From Streptomyces xanthochromogenes (lineage in GTDB: Bacteria; Actinomycetota; Actinomycetes; Streptomycetales; Streptomycetaceae), in assembly GCF_014650455.1 (NCBI RefSeq), contig NZ_BMUZ01000017.1, forward strand, positions 1 to 64,000: a stretch of 64,000 nt of DNA. Direction: 5' to 3'. The position numbers were made by a program, and so were the translations under genes. The notes below the pieces were generated by a model. It ran no database searches. It was not told the DNA's origin and was given only the letters and a program-made list of their open reading frames with translations. Shown here in pieces: positions 17,124-26,245 of this stretch. How positions within the stretch are numbered: the first letter of the stretch is position 1; each line of letters starts with the position of its first letter.

Positions 17124-18680
17124 GTGCTCCGCCCCTTCGTCCTGATCCTCGCCGTCCTCGTCGGCGCTGCCCAACTCGCCCTCGCTCCAACGGCGTTTGC
17201 ATCCTCCACGACGTACTACGTCGACTGTTCCGCCACGACGAACGGCACCGGCTCCCAGTCGTCGCCGATCAACTCCATGCCGGCGGCGAACACCCTGGCC
17301 CTCGCACCGGGCGACACCCTGCTGTTCAAGCGCGGCGCCACCTGCAGGGGCCAGCTGTACGCGCACTTCTCCGGAACGGTGAACGCGCCTGTCACGTACG
17401 GGAGTTACGGAACGGCCGGTGCGGCGCGCATCGACGCGAACGGCAACTACGCGGCGATCTGGCTGAAGAACGCCTCGTATGTGACCGTCCAGGACCTGGA
17501 GTTGACCGCGCCCGGCGACAACACCACCGCGCGACGCGGCGTCTGGGCCCAGGCCGTCGACTCCGGGGACCTGACCGGAGTCGCCCTCCAGCGTCTCGAC
17601 ATCCACGACGTGCGCGGCACGCTGCCCGCGAAGACGGGTGGCGCCGCCGCCAACGGGAAGTACGCGGGAGCGTCCGGCGGCATCGTCGTCGAGGCGCTCG
17701 GGAGCACAATCCCTTCCGCCTTCAAGGGCCTTCGCATCGCCGACAACAACATCCACAGTGTGGATCGGGCCGGGATCTACTTCTGGTCGAACTGGTGCCG
17801 CAGGCCCGACATGGTCGGCTTCTGGACCTCACTGTGCACCGCCGACTGGCACCCGCACACCGGGACCGTCATCCAGGACAACACCCTCGCCGACATCGGC
17901 GGCGACGGCCTGGTCGTCAAGACCAGCAGCGACGTGCTCGTACAGCGCAACGACCTGGACGGGTTCAACGAGCGCGCCGGGTCCGTCAACGCCGGCATGT
18001 GGACGGCCAACAGCGACTGGGTCACCTTCGAGTACAACCGGTCCGCGCACGGCAACACCACCGCGGACGGTCAGGGATACGACGTGGACCACTCCACGAA
18101 CCACGTCACGTTCCAGTACAACGTGTCCTTCGACAACGGCGGCGGTTTCTTCCTGCTGTGCCCCTACGGCGCCGGCGTGCCGGGGCAGAGCAAGGACTTC
18201 GTGATTCGCTACAACCTCTCGGTGAACGACCACGCCCGCACGTTCCAGGTGTGCGCCGGCGGACTGGTCCGCGGGCAGATCTACAACAACACGGTCCAGC
18301 TGCCCGACGACGCCCACCACCAGATCGTCACGGAATCCGCTGCGAAGGACGGCGAGCTGGACGTCGTCTTCACCAACAACCTTCTTCGGGGCGGGAGTTC
18401 GTCGTCTTCCGCGCAGTGGACGCTGAACGACTCGGCGTTCCGCATCGACCACAATCTGCTCTACAAGGTGCCCGTCCCGGCCACCGCCGCCTCCACCCTC
18501 ACCTCGGCACCCCTGCTAGCCGCGCCCTCCAGCACGTCGTACGACCCGGGTGCCTTCAAGCTGCTGCCCGGTTCACCCGCCCTGGGGGCCGGCAGTCCGA
18601 TCTCCGGCGACGGGGGCCGGGACTACTTCGGGACCACGCTCGCCACCCCGCCCTCCATCGGCTTCCACGAAGGACCCTGA
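17124..18680 (+). CDS. Secreted right-handed beta-helix protein, probable polysaccharide-acting enzyme
   Basis: 518 residues. The GTG at 17124 is 7 nt after GGAGG; a GTG at 17118 is too close. A signal peptide (LRPFVLILAVLVGAAQLALA ... FASS) leads to repeated coils of a pectate-lyase-like beta helix: YVTVQDLELT, LRIADNNIHS, VIQDNTLADIGG, VTFQYNVSFDN, VIRYNLSVN, and so on. The opening YYVDCSATTNGTGSQSSP with PGDTLLFKRG is common in secreted beta-helix lyases and epimerases. It heads a sugar-catabolism gene set, so it may release the oligosaccharide or uronate used by the following genes. The substrate cannot be named. Confidence 0.8.
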   Translation: MLRPFVLILAVLVGAAQLALAPTAFASSTTYYVDCSATTNGTGSQSSPINSMPAANTLALAPGDTLLFKRGATCRGQLYAHFSGTVNAPVTYGSYGTAGAARIDANGNYAAIWLKNASYVTVQDLELTAPGDNTTARRGVWAQAVDSGDLTGVALQRLDIHDVRGTLPAKTGGAAANGKYAGASGGIVVEALGSTIPSAFKGLRIADNNIHSVDRAGIYFWSNWCRRPDMVGFWTSLCTADWHPHTGTVIQDNTLADIGGDGLVVKTSSDVLVQRNDLDGFNERAGSVNAGMWTANSDWVTFEYNRSAHGNTTADGQGYDVDHSTNHVTFQYNVSFDNGGGFFLLCPYGAGVPGQSKDFVIRYNLSVNDHARTFQVCAGGLVRGQIYNNTVQLPDDAHHQIVTESAAKDGELDVVFTNNLLRGGSSSSSAQWTLNDSAFRIDHNLLYKVPVPATAASTLTSAPLLAAPSSTSYDPGAFKLLPGSPALGAGSPISGDGGRDYFGTTLATPPSIGFHEGP

Positions 18681-18687
18681 CGCCTCC

Positions 18688-20040
18688 ATGACCACCACCC
18701 CATCCCGTACGAGCGCCCCTCCCCCGGCGGGCATCAGCCCCGGCAGAGCCCGGTTCGCCAAGCGCTGGACACCGCGTCTGGTCGCGTTCGGCGAGTTCAT
18801 CGACGGCTACGACCTGCTCGTCATGGGCTCGGCGCTGCTCTTCCTCAAACCCGCCTTCGGCTTGACGGCGAGTCAGGTGGGCTGGCTCGGAGCCATCGCG
18901 TTCATCGGCGCGGCCGTGGGCCTCGTCGTGTTCGGCGACCTCTCCGACCGGTTCGGACGGAAGGTCATCTTCGTCATCAACCTGGTCTTCTTCGTCGTCG
19001 CCTCGCTCGCCGCCGCGTTCGTCACCGAGGTCTGGCAGCTGATGCTGGCCAGGTTCTTCATCGGGGTCGCCGTCGGCATGGACATCCCGACCTCGCATGC
19101 GTTCCTCACGGAGATAGCGCCGAAGGCCCGGCGCGGCCGGATCGCGGGCTCGCTGCCCAACATGATGTGGCTGAGCGGCGCGATCACCAGCGTCCTCATC
19201 GCGCTCGCGCTGCGCGACGTGGCGGGCGAGGACACCTGGCGCTGGCTGTTCGGGCTCGCCGCGATCCCGGCATTCGGCGTGCTGATCGCCCGTCAGTTCC
19301 TGCCCGAGTCACCGCGCTGGCTGCGGGCGCAGGGGCGCCACGAGGAGGCCCGCCAGGTGTTCGCGCTGCTCGGCGTCGAGGAACCGCCCGCACCGGCCGG
19401 GCCCGTCGAGAAGAAGCGGGAGCTGCGGGAACTGTTCGGCAAGGGGGCGGGGTGGCGCCTCGCGGCCGTCACCGGGTTCTTCGCACTCCAGGCGTTCGGT
19501 GGTGCCGTCGCCACCGTCGCGGGCCCGCTCGTCATGGAGGCCAGCGGCATCGGCGCGAAGAATTCGCTCTGGTTCTCGCTGGCCGGATTCGTCGCGGGCC
19601 TGGTCGCGGTCGTCGCGGGCGCCCAGGTCATCGACCGCGTCAACCGCAGGACCCTGGGAATCTGGTCCTGCCTCGGCGTCTTCGTCGCCGGCCTCGGCAT
19701 CGCCTTCCTGGGCCCGAAGGCCTCCGGACTCCTGCTGACCTTTTACGTCCTGTACTCCCTCCTCACCTGGTTCGGCCCCGGCGTGCTGTCCTGGGTGTGG
19801 TCGTCGGAGGCATCCCCGACGCCCCTGCGCGGCATCGGTACCGGCATCGCCCAGGCCGTCACCCGTCTGATGATCGCGCTGAACGTGGTGCTCGTCCCGA
19901 ACCTCCTGGAGAAGTTCGGGCTGCGGACCGTCGCGATCTACGCATGCGCCTACGTGCTGGCCGCGATCATCATCGCCGTCTCACCGTTCCTCGCGACCAC
20001 GGGCAAGGAGCTGGAAGAGGTCAACACGCATCAGGCGTAG
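18688..20040 (+). CDS. MFS transporter, sugar/acid type
   Basis: 450 residues with 12 predicted membrane helices. The GDLSDRFGRK loop between helices 2 and 3 and PESPRWLRAQGR after helix 6 are signatures of the sugar-porter/metabolite:H+ symporter branches of the major facilitator superfamily. The ATG lies 7 bp after the beta-helix gene stop, so the two are likely co-transcribed. A role in importing the breakdown product released outside the cell fits the context. Confidence 0.88.
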   Translation: MTTTPSRTSAPPPAGISPGRARFAKRWTPRLVAFGEFIDGYDLLVMGSALLFLKPAFGLTASQVGWLGAIAFIGAAVGLVVFGDLSDRFGRKVIFVINLVFFVVASLAAAFVTEVWQLMLARFFIGVAVGMDIPTSHAFLTEIAPKARRGRIAGSLPNMMWLSGAITSVLIALALRDVAGEDTWRWLFGLAAIPAFGVLIARQFLPESPRWLRAQGRHEEARQVFALLGVEEPPAPAGPVEKKRELRELFGKGAGWRLAAVTGFFALQAFGGAVATVAGPLVMEASGIGAKNSLWFSLAGFVAGLVAVVAGAQVIDRVNRRTLGIWSCLGVFVAGLGIAFLGPKASGLLLTFYVLYSLLTWFGPGVLSWVWSSEASPTPLRGIGTGIAQAVTRLMIALNVVLVPNLLEKFGLRTVAIYACAYVLAAIIIAVSPFLATTGKELEEVNTHQA

Positions 20041-20082
20041 CCGAGTCGAGAAGAGCCGACCCCGAGGTACGAACGGAGCCAC

Positions 20083-21288
20083 GTGACCGACGACCACCGC
20101 ACTCCCGCGGGACTGCGCCGCGCCAACACCGCCGCCGCTCTGCAGGCCGTACTGGACGGTGGCCCGCTCCCCCGCGCCGGTCTGACCGAGCGCCTCGGCC
20201 TGGCGGCGGGCACGGTCAGCCGGATCGTGGCGCCCCTGGTCGCCGCCGGTGTGCTGCGGGAGCTGCCCGCGTTGCCCGGCGCCGGCGGCCGCCCCCGGAT
20301 ACCCGTGGATCTGGTGCCCCGCGCGCGGTACGCGATCGGCGTGCATGTGGGACGGCAGCGTACGACCGCGGGCCTGGTGGATCTGCGGGGCCGGGTCCAC
20401 GAGGTGCGCAGCCACGAGCGCGACCCGGGGCAGGCGCGTCAACTTGTGGACGGAGCAGCCGACTTGGTGGCGGGGCTGCGCAAGGAGGCGGGCACCGTGC
20501 CCGTCCTCGGTGTCGGAGTGGCGACCGGGGGCTGGGTCGATCCAGCCGCCGGAGTCGTCGTCGACAACGAGGCGCTGGGCTGGCGGGACGTGCCGCTGCG
20601 CGCGCTCCTGACCCGGGCACTCGGCGCGGACCTCCCGGTCCTTGTGGACTCAAGTGCTCGCGCCCAGGCCACCGCCGAGGTCTGGTTCGGGTGCGCGCGC
20701 GGTGCCGAGACATCGGTGCACCTGTTCACGGGCAATGTGATCGACGCGGCCTTTGCGATGGGCCGCCGGATACATACGGGGGCACGGTCGGCCGCCGGCA
20801 TGATCGGACACCTGCCGATCGGCGTGGCCGGCCCGGCCTGCGCGTGCGGTCGCCGCGGGGTGCTGCAGGCCGTGGCGTCCGACCGCGCCGTCGTGGACGC
20901 CGCAGCGGCCGCGGGGATCATGACAGCGAGCGAGGGACTCGCCCGCCTCGACACCCTCGCCGCCACAGGGACGGAGGTGGCCGACAGCCTGCTGCGCGAA
21001 CGGGCCCGGCACATCGGCACGGCCGTCGCCCACCTCGTGGACCTCTTCGACCCCTCCCTGGTCGTACTGTCCGGCGGCGTCCTGCCCCATGCGGACGTGG
21101 TACGTGACGAGGCGGCCCGCCTCGTCGGCAACGCCTGGGACCCCGACCGTGTCCGGCCCACCGCGCTCGGCCCGCACGCACTGGCCGCCTCCTCCGGGGC
21201 GCTGCTCCTGGCGGCGTACTACGCCGATCCGCTGGCCTACGAGAGCGGGGATGCCGCCCGCGCCATGGAAAGGCAGGGCCGGCCGTGA
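20083..21288 (+). CDS. ROK family transcriptional regulator
   Basis: 401 residues, GTG start after CGGAG. An N-terminal winged HTH (GLTERLGLAAGTVSRIVAPL) precedes an ROK/glucokinase-like fold. The zinc motif reads CACGRRGV instead of CxCGxxGC, so the third cysteine is Val. Sugar-sensing ROK repressors such as XylR and NagC control local catabolic genes, and this is the natural regulator of 17124-23068. Its stop overlaps the next start (GTGA). Confidence 0.88.
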   Translation: MTDDHRTPAGLRRANTAAALQAVLDGGPLPRAGLTERLGLAAGTVSRIVAPLVAAGVLRELPALPGAGGRPRIPVDLVPRARYAIGVHVGRQRTTAGLVDLRGRVHEVRSHERDPGQARQLVDGAADLVAGLRKEAGTVPVLGVGVATGGWVDPAAGVVVDNEALGWRDVPLRALLTRALGADLPVLVDSSARAQATAEVWFGCARGAETSVHLFTGNVIDAAFAMGRRIHTGARSAAGMIGHLPIGVAGPACACGRRGVLQAVASDRAVVDAAAAAGIMTASEGLARLDTLAATGTEVADSLLRERARHIGTAVAHLVDLFDPSLVVLSGGVLPHADVVRDEAARLVGNAWDPDRVRPTALGPHALAASSGALLLAAYYADPLAYESGDAARAMERQGRP

Positions 21289-22322
21289 CCACAGCACCCG
21301 CCGATACGTCCGGCCGTATGCTCCCGCGCCCGATCCGCGTCCCCGTCACCGAGCGCACGACGTGGCTGCTGGTCCAACATGGCTGCGGATGGGGCGAGTT
21401 GTCTGACATTCCGGAGGCGGAGGCGTCCCGTCTGCTCGCCATGGCGGCGAGCGGTGCCGCCCTGCCCGACACATTCGCGGGCCGAACGGTGACGGGAGGC
21501 CTGCGCACGGCCGAGGCGGACGCGGCCGCACGGGACGCGGGTCTGCCCCTCGCGGACTGGCTGGCCGAGCGGATCGCCCGGCCGGTGCTCCGCAGGACGG
21601 TCCCGCTCTACGCCAACATCAACCGTGCGCTGCCCCGTCGCACCCCCCAGGCCGCCGCCGACACCGCTCGCCGGGCGATCGCGGCGGGTCACTCGACGGT
21701 CAAGGTCGCCCCGTTCGACGGGCTCCCGGGTCCGGACCGGATCAGTCGCGGCCTGGACATCGCCCGAGCCGTGCGCGACGCCATCGGCCCCGAGCACACT
21801 CTCCTCCTGGACGCGCATCACCTCCTCACGGTCGATCAACTGCTCCTGCATGCACCAGAGTTCAGCGCCCTGCGGCTGGGCTGGCTGGAGGACACGGCCC
21901 GCCTCGACGACGTCGAAGGCCTGCGCCGCGTCCGTGCGGCGATCGACGCGCCGCTGGCCGGCGGGGAGTTCGCGGCCACACCCGCACAGGTGCTGCCCGC
22001 ACTGCGGTCGGGCGCGCTCGACGTGTTGATGCCGGACGTGAAGCATGCGGGCGGCCCGCTGCGGGTCCTGCGGCTCGCGGCTCTCGCGGCGGCCCACGGG
22101 GTCGCCGTCTCACCCCACAACCCGAGCGGCCCGGTGGCGACGGCGGCCAGCGCCCACGTCAGCGCACTGCTGCCGCCCGACGGGCCGCCCCTGGAGATCA
22201 TGTTCGGCGAGGTGCCGTGGCGCGGAACGACCGTCACGCCGCCCGAACCCCTGACGGGGGCGGCCTACACGCTCCGCCCGGAACCCGGGATCGGCATCAC
22301 GCCCCGTACGACCGAAAGGTGA
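21285..22322 (+). CDS. Enolase-superfamily dehydratase/racemase
   Basis: 345 residues. The barrel motifs of the mandelate-racemase/muconate-lactonising branch are readable: STVKVAPFDG (Lys base region), LLLDAHH (metal Asp), LGWLEDTA (metal Glu), LAGGEF (metal Glu), LMPDVKHAGG (Asp and Lys), and SPHNPSGP (His). Members dehydrate sugar acids or racemise their substrates. With an SDR, an MFS importer and a ROK regulator nearby, a sugar-acid dehydratase is the best guess. GTGA overlap with the regulator gene. Confidence 0.8.
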   Translation: MTTAPADTSGRMLPRPIRVPVTERTTWLLVQHGCGWGELSDIPEAEASRLLAMAASGAALPDTFAGRTVTGGLRTAEADAAARDAGLPLADWLAERIARPVLRRTVPLYANINRALPRRTPQAAADTARRAIAAGHSTVKVAPFDGLPGPDRISRGLDIARAVRDAIGPEHTLLLDAHHLLTVDQLLLHAPEFSALRLGWLEDTARLDDVEGLRRVRAAIDAPLAGGEFAATPAQVLPALRSGALDVLMPDVKHAGGPLRVLRLAALAAAHGVAVSPHNPSGPVATAASAHVSALLPPDGPPLEIMFGEVPWRGTTVTPPEPLTGAAYTLRPEPGIGITPRTTER

Positions 22323-22327
22323 ACACC

Positions 22328-23068
22328 ATGACCACCGCACTCGTCATCGGCGCCGCGGGCGGGGTGGGCCGTGCCGTCGTCGCCCGCCTGATCGCCGACG
22401 GCACGGCCGTCATCGCCGCGGACCGAGATCCTGCCGTGCGCCAACTCGTAGGCGTGGCAGCCGCGTTCGAGGGCGACGCGACCGAAGACGCCCTGCTCGC
22501 CGCCGCTTTCGACGCGGCATCCGAGCCTGCATCGATCCTCGTACACGCGGTGCTCAGTGAACACCGGGCCCCACTGGAGGAGCTGGAGCCTCGCCATTGG
22601 CACCGGGTGTTCGACGAGGGGCTCGTGTCGGCGTGGCAAGCGGCCGCCGCACTGGTCCGGCGCAAGCCCGCCGGAGTGCCCGCGTCCATCGTCCTGACCG
22701 GCTCGGTGCACGCGCACGGTGCCGCGCCCGGCTTCGCCCCGTACGCCGTGGCCAAGGCGGGCCTCGGGGCGCTGGCCCGGGCGGCGGCCACCGAATGGGG
22801 GCACCTCGGGGTCCGTACCAACGTGGTCGAGCCCGGCTTCGTCGCAGTGCCGCGCAACGCCCACCGCTGGCGGGACCCGGGCGAGCGCGAACGCGTCCGA
22901 GCGGCATACCCGTTGGACCGCCTGTGCTCCCCCGAGGAGGTCGCCGAGGTGGTCGCCTTCCTTGCGGGGCCTGCGTCCTCGTACGTCAACGGGGTCTGCC
23001 TGCCCGTGGACGGCGGGGCTCTCGCCGTTCTGCCGGAGGTACATCTCAGCCGCCGGGAGGACAGGTAG
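22328..23068 (+). CDS. Short-chain dehydrogenase/reductase
   Basis: 246 residues. The Rossmann nucleotide motif IGAAGGVGRAV and the catalytic pair in APYAVAKAGLGALARA (Tyr-x-x-x-Lys), with Ser in VLTGSVHAH, are typical of classical SDR enzymes. It starts 6 bp after the enolase-family gene and ends the operon. Likely an NAD(P)-dependent sugar, lactone or keto-acid dehydrogenase in the same pathway. Confidence 0.88.
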   Translation: MTTALVIGAAGGVGRAVVARLIADGTAVIAADRDPAVRQLVGVAAAFEGDATEDALLAAAFDAASEPASILVHAVLSEHRAPLEELEPRHWHRVFDEGLVSAWQAAAALVRRKPAGVPASIVLTGSVHAHGAAPGFAPYAVAKAGLGALARAAATEWGHLGVRTNVVEPGFVAVPRNAHRWRDPGERERVRAAYPLDRLCSPEEVAEVVAFLAGPASSYVNGVCLPVDGGALAVLPEVHLSRREDR

Positions 23069-23370
23069 GCGGTGACGCTGCCGGCGTGCCGGACCGGGAC
23101 CAGGCAGATGCCCTCGCCGGGCTGGACCCGAACGGCGTCTCGAGCGGCGGCTGCACTTCAGCTCAACTGGGCTTCCGGTAGCTGGACTTACATGTCGACG
23201 GCTCGCCTCTTACGCACAAAGAGAACCAAGAAAGAGTCATGACATTGCAAAGGCAAACCCACTTAAGGGCAATATTGGTCAAGAGCATATAGCATGAGTC
23301 CGGTTTGACTCTTATCGGGTGACTCTTCAAGACTTCACCCCCATCTCCCCTTTATTTACAGGGGCATTAC
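23069..23370 (+). promoter_or_regulatory. AT-rich upstream region of the toxin locus
   Basis: The second half (23200-23370) is clearly richer in A and T than its surroundings. TTGACT at 23305-23310 with AAGACT at 23329-23334 (18-bp spacer) is a plausible promoter, and the heptamer GACTCTT occurs twice (23307, 23321). A 17-codon frame starting ATG at 23239 (MTLQRQTHLRAILVKSI) could be a leader peptide but has no proof. The 12-mer AAAGAGAACCAA at 23218 recurs at 25678, just before the second lectin gene. AGGGG at 23360 is the ribosome site of the next gene. Confidence 0.4.
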
Positions 23371-24975
23371 ATGATGAAGAGAGCAAGTCGAACCAGCATG
23401 GACAACAGAGACATCACTCCTGCACGTGTGCGCGGGATCCTGGCCCGTGGCGTCGTCGCGACCACGGCGCTCGCCGCTGTGGTGGGTGTGGTCGCACCCA
23501 CCACTGCGCTGGCGGCACCGAGCAACTCCGCCGCTGCGGCCAGCGCCATCGGCACAGACGAGAGCCAGCGCGTCTCTGCTGCGGCGGTCGTCGGCCTGGA
23601 CGCCACCTGGGACGTGCTCCAGCGCAGCGACTTGGACTTCCTCCAGGAACTCTGGCGCAAGGCCCGAGAGGGTGGCGAGCGCTACGAGGCCGTGCGTATG
23701 GCAGCCGAAGAGGCCATGCTCAGCGCCGCCCCGGAAGACCATGTGCGGTTCATCGTCACGGGCATCCATGAGGCGTACGAGACCGACAAGAAGCGCGAGC
23801 AGGAACGTGAAGCGGCCGCGCGTGCGCAGCGGCTCGCCAAGTCCCAGGCGCTCATCGCGGTGGGCATTCCCAGCAGCCCCGACCTCTTGGCCCTGAGTGA
23901 CGACAACTTCGTTCGCGCCGTCATGAAGCACGAAGCGGCGGGTCCGGAGGTCAAGACGGCCGCAGCGGCGGCGCTGGCCGGGGATGCGTCCGCCTGGCGC
24001 GAGTTCATCACCAACGGCGCACGCGAGGCCCATCAGCGCGACGTCGCCGAAGAGGTCAGGCAACTGCAGGAGAAGAATCGCGAGGAGGCCCAGCGACGCC
24101 AGGAACTCGCTGCTCGCAAGAGCGCCGCGGCGCTGTTCAACATCGTGCCGTCGGACGCCATGCTGAGCCTCAGCGACGACAACTTCATTCGCGAACTGCT
24201 GCGCCAGGCCGTCGCCGCCAACGGGCCCGAGCTCTATGCAGCCGCGCAGAAGGCCGCCCTCAGCTCCGCCCCCGCCGATTGGCGGGAGTTCATCCACACA
24301 GGAGCAGAGAAGGCCTACAAGGCCGACGCCGAAAAGCGCCGTCGGCAGGTGGCGGAGGCGAACAGGCTGCAGCTGAAGCAGCTCACGGCTCTCCTGAACA
24401 AGACCGGTGTGAACCCCTGGTTCGTGGCCAAGGCGAACAAGGCCCTGGTCGGAACCGACGAAGACGTGGTCGCGTTCCTCAAGAGCGAGAACCAGTACCG
24501 CGCGATGCGCCAGTCGCTGCAGCCCGCCTCGGGCAAGCCGGCGGGCTTCTTCCTCCGGCAGTCCCGGGTGGACGCCAACGAAGCGTTCGTGGCACCGGTC
24601 GCCGGCGCGAGCAAGCAGACCGACCGAGAGGACGCGACCTGGATCGTCGTGCCGTCCCTCGCCAAGAAGGCCGACTGCTACTCCTTCGAGTCGGCCCGCG
24701 ACCGAGGCTCCTACCTGACGCTGAAGGGTCTGCGCGTCGTGGCCGCACCCCACGACGGCAGCGACGCCTCCGCCCAAGACGCCACGTGGTGCGCCCGCCC
24801 GGGCCTGTCCGGCTCCGGCAAGTCCTTCGAGTCGGCGAGTCAGCCGAAGCGCTGGCTGCGCCAGTTCGCCGGTGACGTCCTCGCAGCCGCCAAGGACGGC
24901 AAGAACCGGTTCGACGGAGGCAAGACCTTCGAACAGGACGTGACGTGGAAGCTGGCCGACCCGCTCGCGCCCTGA
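23371..24975 (+). CDS. Secreted ALF-repeat protein with C-terminal AbfB-like domain
   Basis: 534 residues. A twin-Arg-free signal peptide (ARGVVATTALAAVVGVVAPT ... ALAA, residues about 26-50). Two to four ALF-type repeats follow, each of the form ...AAEEAMLSAAPEDHVRFIVTG and ...AAAAALAGDASAWREFITNG. A charged helical part separates them. The C-terminal 150 residues resemble the arabinose-binding AbfB trefoil: SFESARDRGSYLTLKG and SFESASQPKRWLRQFAG. ALF repeats (Ala/Leu/Phe) are found in Streptomyces polymorphic-toxin loci. It probably acts outside the cell as an accessory or binding protein for the downstream toxin. Leads the locus; AGGGG 7 nt before the ATG. Confidence 0.8.
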   Translation: MMKRASRTSMDNRDITPARVRGILARGVVATTALAAVVGVVAPTTALAAPSNSAAAASAIGTDESQRVSAAAVVGLDATWDVLQRSDLDFLQELWRKAREGGERYEAVRMAAEEAMLSAAPEDHVRFIVTGIHEAYETDKKREQEREAAARAQRLAKSQALIAVGIPSSPDLLALSDDNFVRAVMKHEAAGPEVKTAAAAALAGDASAWREFITNGAREAHQRDVAEEVRQLQEKNREEAQRRQELAARKSAAALFNIVPSDAMLSLSDDNFIRELLRQAVAANGPELYAAAQKAALSSAPADWREFIHTGAEKAYKADAEKRRRQVAEANRLQLKQLTALLNKTGVNPWFVAKANKALVGTDEDVVAFLKSENQYRAMRQSLQPASGKPAGFFLRQSRVDANEAFVAPVAGASKQTDREDATWIVVPSLAKKADCYSFESARDRGSYLTLKGLRVVAAPHDGSDASAQDATWCARPGLSGSGKSFESASQPKRWLRQFAGDVLAAAKDGKNRFDGGKTFEQDVTWKLADPLAP

Positions 24976-25022
24976 CCCGTCCTGATCCGAACCCCCCTCT
25001 TCTCCAGAACGGAAAAACCCAG

Positions 25023-25568
25023 ATGTCCCGGACCCTGCGAGCCACGCTGGCCCTCGGAGTCAGCGCCGCCGTGCTCTCCAGCGGTGCGACGATCGCCCAC
25101 GCCGACCAGGCCACCACGGCCAAGGCCGGTGCAGCAGTGCAGCTGCGTGCGGAGCACAGCGGCCAGTGCCTCACCGTCGTGGACGGCAGTCTCCGCAACG
25201 GCGCCAACGCGGTGCAGTCCAAGTGCGACGGCAGTCTCCCCAACCAGCTCCTCACGTTGGAGCCGACCGGCTCTGCCTCCTTCGAGGTACGCATCGAGCA
25301 CAGCGGCAAGTGCCTGGAAGTCGAGAACGCGGGTAAGCAGAACGGCGCCAATGTCCAGCAGTGGTGGTGCAGCGACGTACCGCAGCAGCGCTGGCGGCTG
25401 GTCATGGTCGATGTCGTCAACGAGACCTACGAACTGCGTCCCACCCACGCCACGGACCACTGCCTGGACATCGCCGACGGCAGCCTCAAGGACGGCGCGA
25501 ACGCCCAGTCGTGGACCTGCAACAGCACCCCAGCTCAGCGCTGGACCATCCTGCCGGCCAAGTCCTGA
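25023..25568 (+). CDS. Secreted ricin-type lectin 1
   Basis: 181 residues: signal peptide (LRATLALGVSAAVLSSGATI ... AHA) and one beta-trefoil. The three subdomains are seen as QCLTVVDG, KCLEVENAG...QQWWC...QQRWRL, and HCLDIADG...QSWTC...AQRWTI. These are the QxW and disulphide-forming Cys patterns of ricin B-type lectins. It follows the ALF gene by 47 bp and is a paralogue of the next gene, with the same length. A sugar-binding role at the cell surface is expected. Confidence 0.9.
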   Translation: MSRTLRATLALGVSAAVLSSGATIAHADQATTAKAGAAVQLRAEHSGQCLTVVDGSLRNGANAVQSKCDGSLPNQLLTLEPTGSASFEVRIEHSGKCLEVENAGKQNGANVQQWWCSDVPQQRWRLVMVDVVNETYELRPTHATDHCLDIADGSLKDGANAQSWTCNSTPAQRWTILPAKS

Positions 25569-25691
25569 CACCTCCTCCCGCCCCGGCACCGGCAGCAGGC
25601 CGGCCGGGACGCGCCCCACACACGGTGCCTGTCAGCGTGCTCCCGCCGCATGCCAGGCACCCGCAATCGCACAGCAGAAAGAGAACCAACG

Positions 25692-26237
25692 ATGGTACGG
25701 ATGACCCGAGCCGCCCTGGCCGGTGTTGCGAGCGTCGCCGCCCTGGCGGCAGGCACCACCACGGCCCAAGCGGACCAGGCCACCCCCTTGGCAGCCGCGC
25801 CGGAGACCACTGCGCAGTTCCAGGTGATGCACAGCGGCAAGTGCCTTGAGATCAACAACGGCCAGGCGGACAACGGCCTGGCCGCACAGCAGTGGACCTG
25901 CGCCGCCGTTGTGGCCCAGCAGTGGCGCTTGGTCCCCGTCGCCGACTCCTCCTTCGAGCTGCGCTCCGCGGCCAGCGGCAAGTGCCTGGAGGTGGAGAAC
26001 AGCGGGACTCAGGCCGGGGCCAGGGTCCAGCAGTGGACGTGTACCGGAGGCAAGCAGCAGCGCTGGCGGCTCGTGCTCGTCGACCAGGTCAACAAGGTGT
26101 TCCAACTTCGCCCCACGCATGTCGAGGACCGCTGCCTGGACGTCACGGGCGCCAAGGCGGACAACGGCATCAAGGCGCAGTCCTGGTACTGCAATCAGAG
26201 TGACGCCCAGCTGTGGCAGATCAAACCGGTCAAGTGA
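25692..26237 (+). CDS. Secreted ricin-type lectin 2
   Basis: 181 residues, the ATG at 25692 following AGAAAGAGAA. Signal peptide (TRAALAGVASVAALAAGTTT ... AQA), then a trefoil with KCLEINNG...QQWTC...AQQWRL, KCLEVENSG...VQQWTC...QQRWRL and RCLDVTGA...QSWYC...AQLWQI. Same length and order as lectin 1, so a local tandem duplication with substantial divergence. Its end is coupled to the next gene. Confidence 0.9.
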   Translation: MVRMTRAALAGVASVAALAAGTTTAQADQATPLAAAPETTAQFQVMHSGKCLEINNGQADNGLAAQQWTCAAVVAQQWRLVPVADSSFELRSAASGKCLEVENSGTQAGARVQQWTCTGGKQQRWRLVLVDQVNKVFQLRPTHVEDRCLDVTGAKADNGIKAQSWYCNQSDAQLWQIKPVK

Positions 26238-26245
26238 GGACCCCA

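Noticed and set aside
23319..23771. 150-codon frame overlapping the start of the ALF-AbfB gene
   Set aside because: Shadow in another frame; the ALF gene has a signal peptide and a ribosome site.
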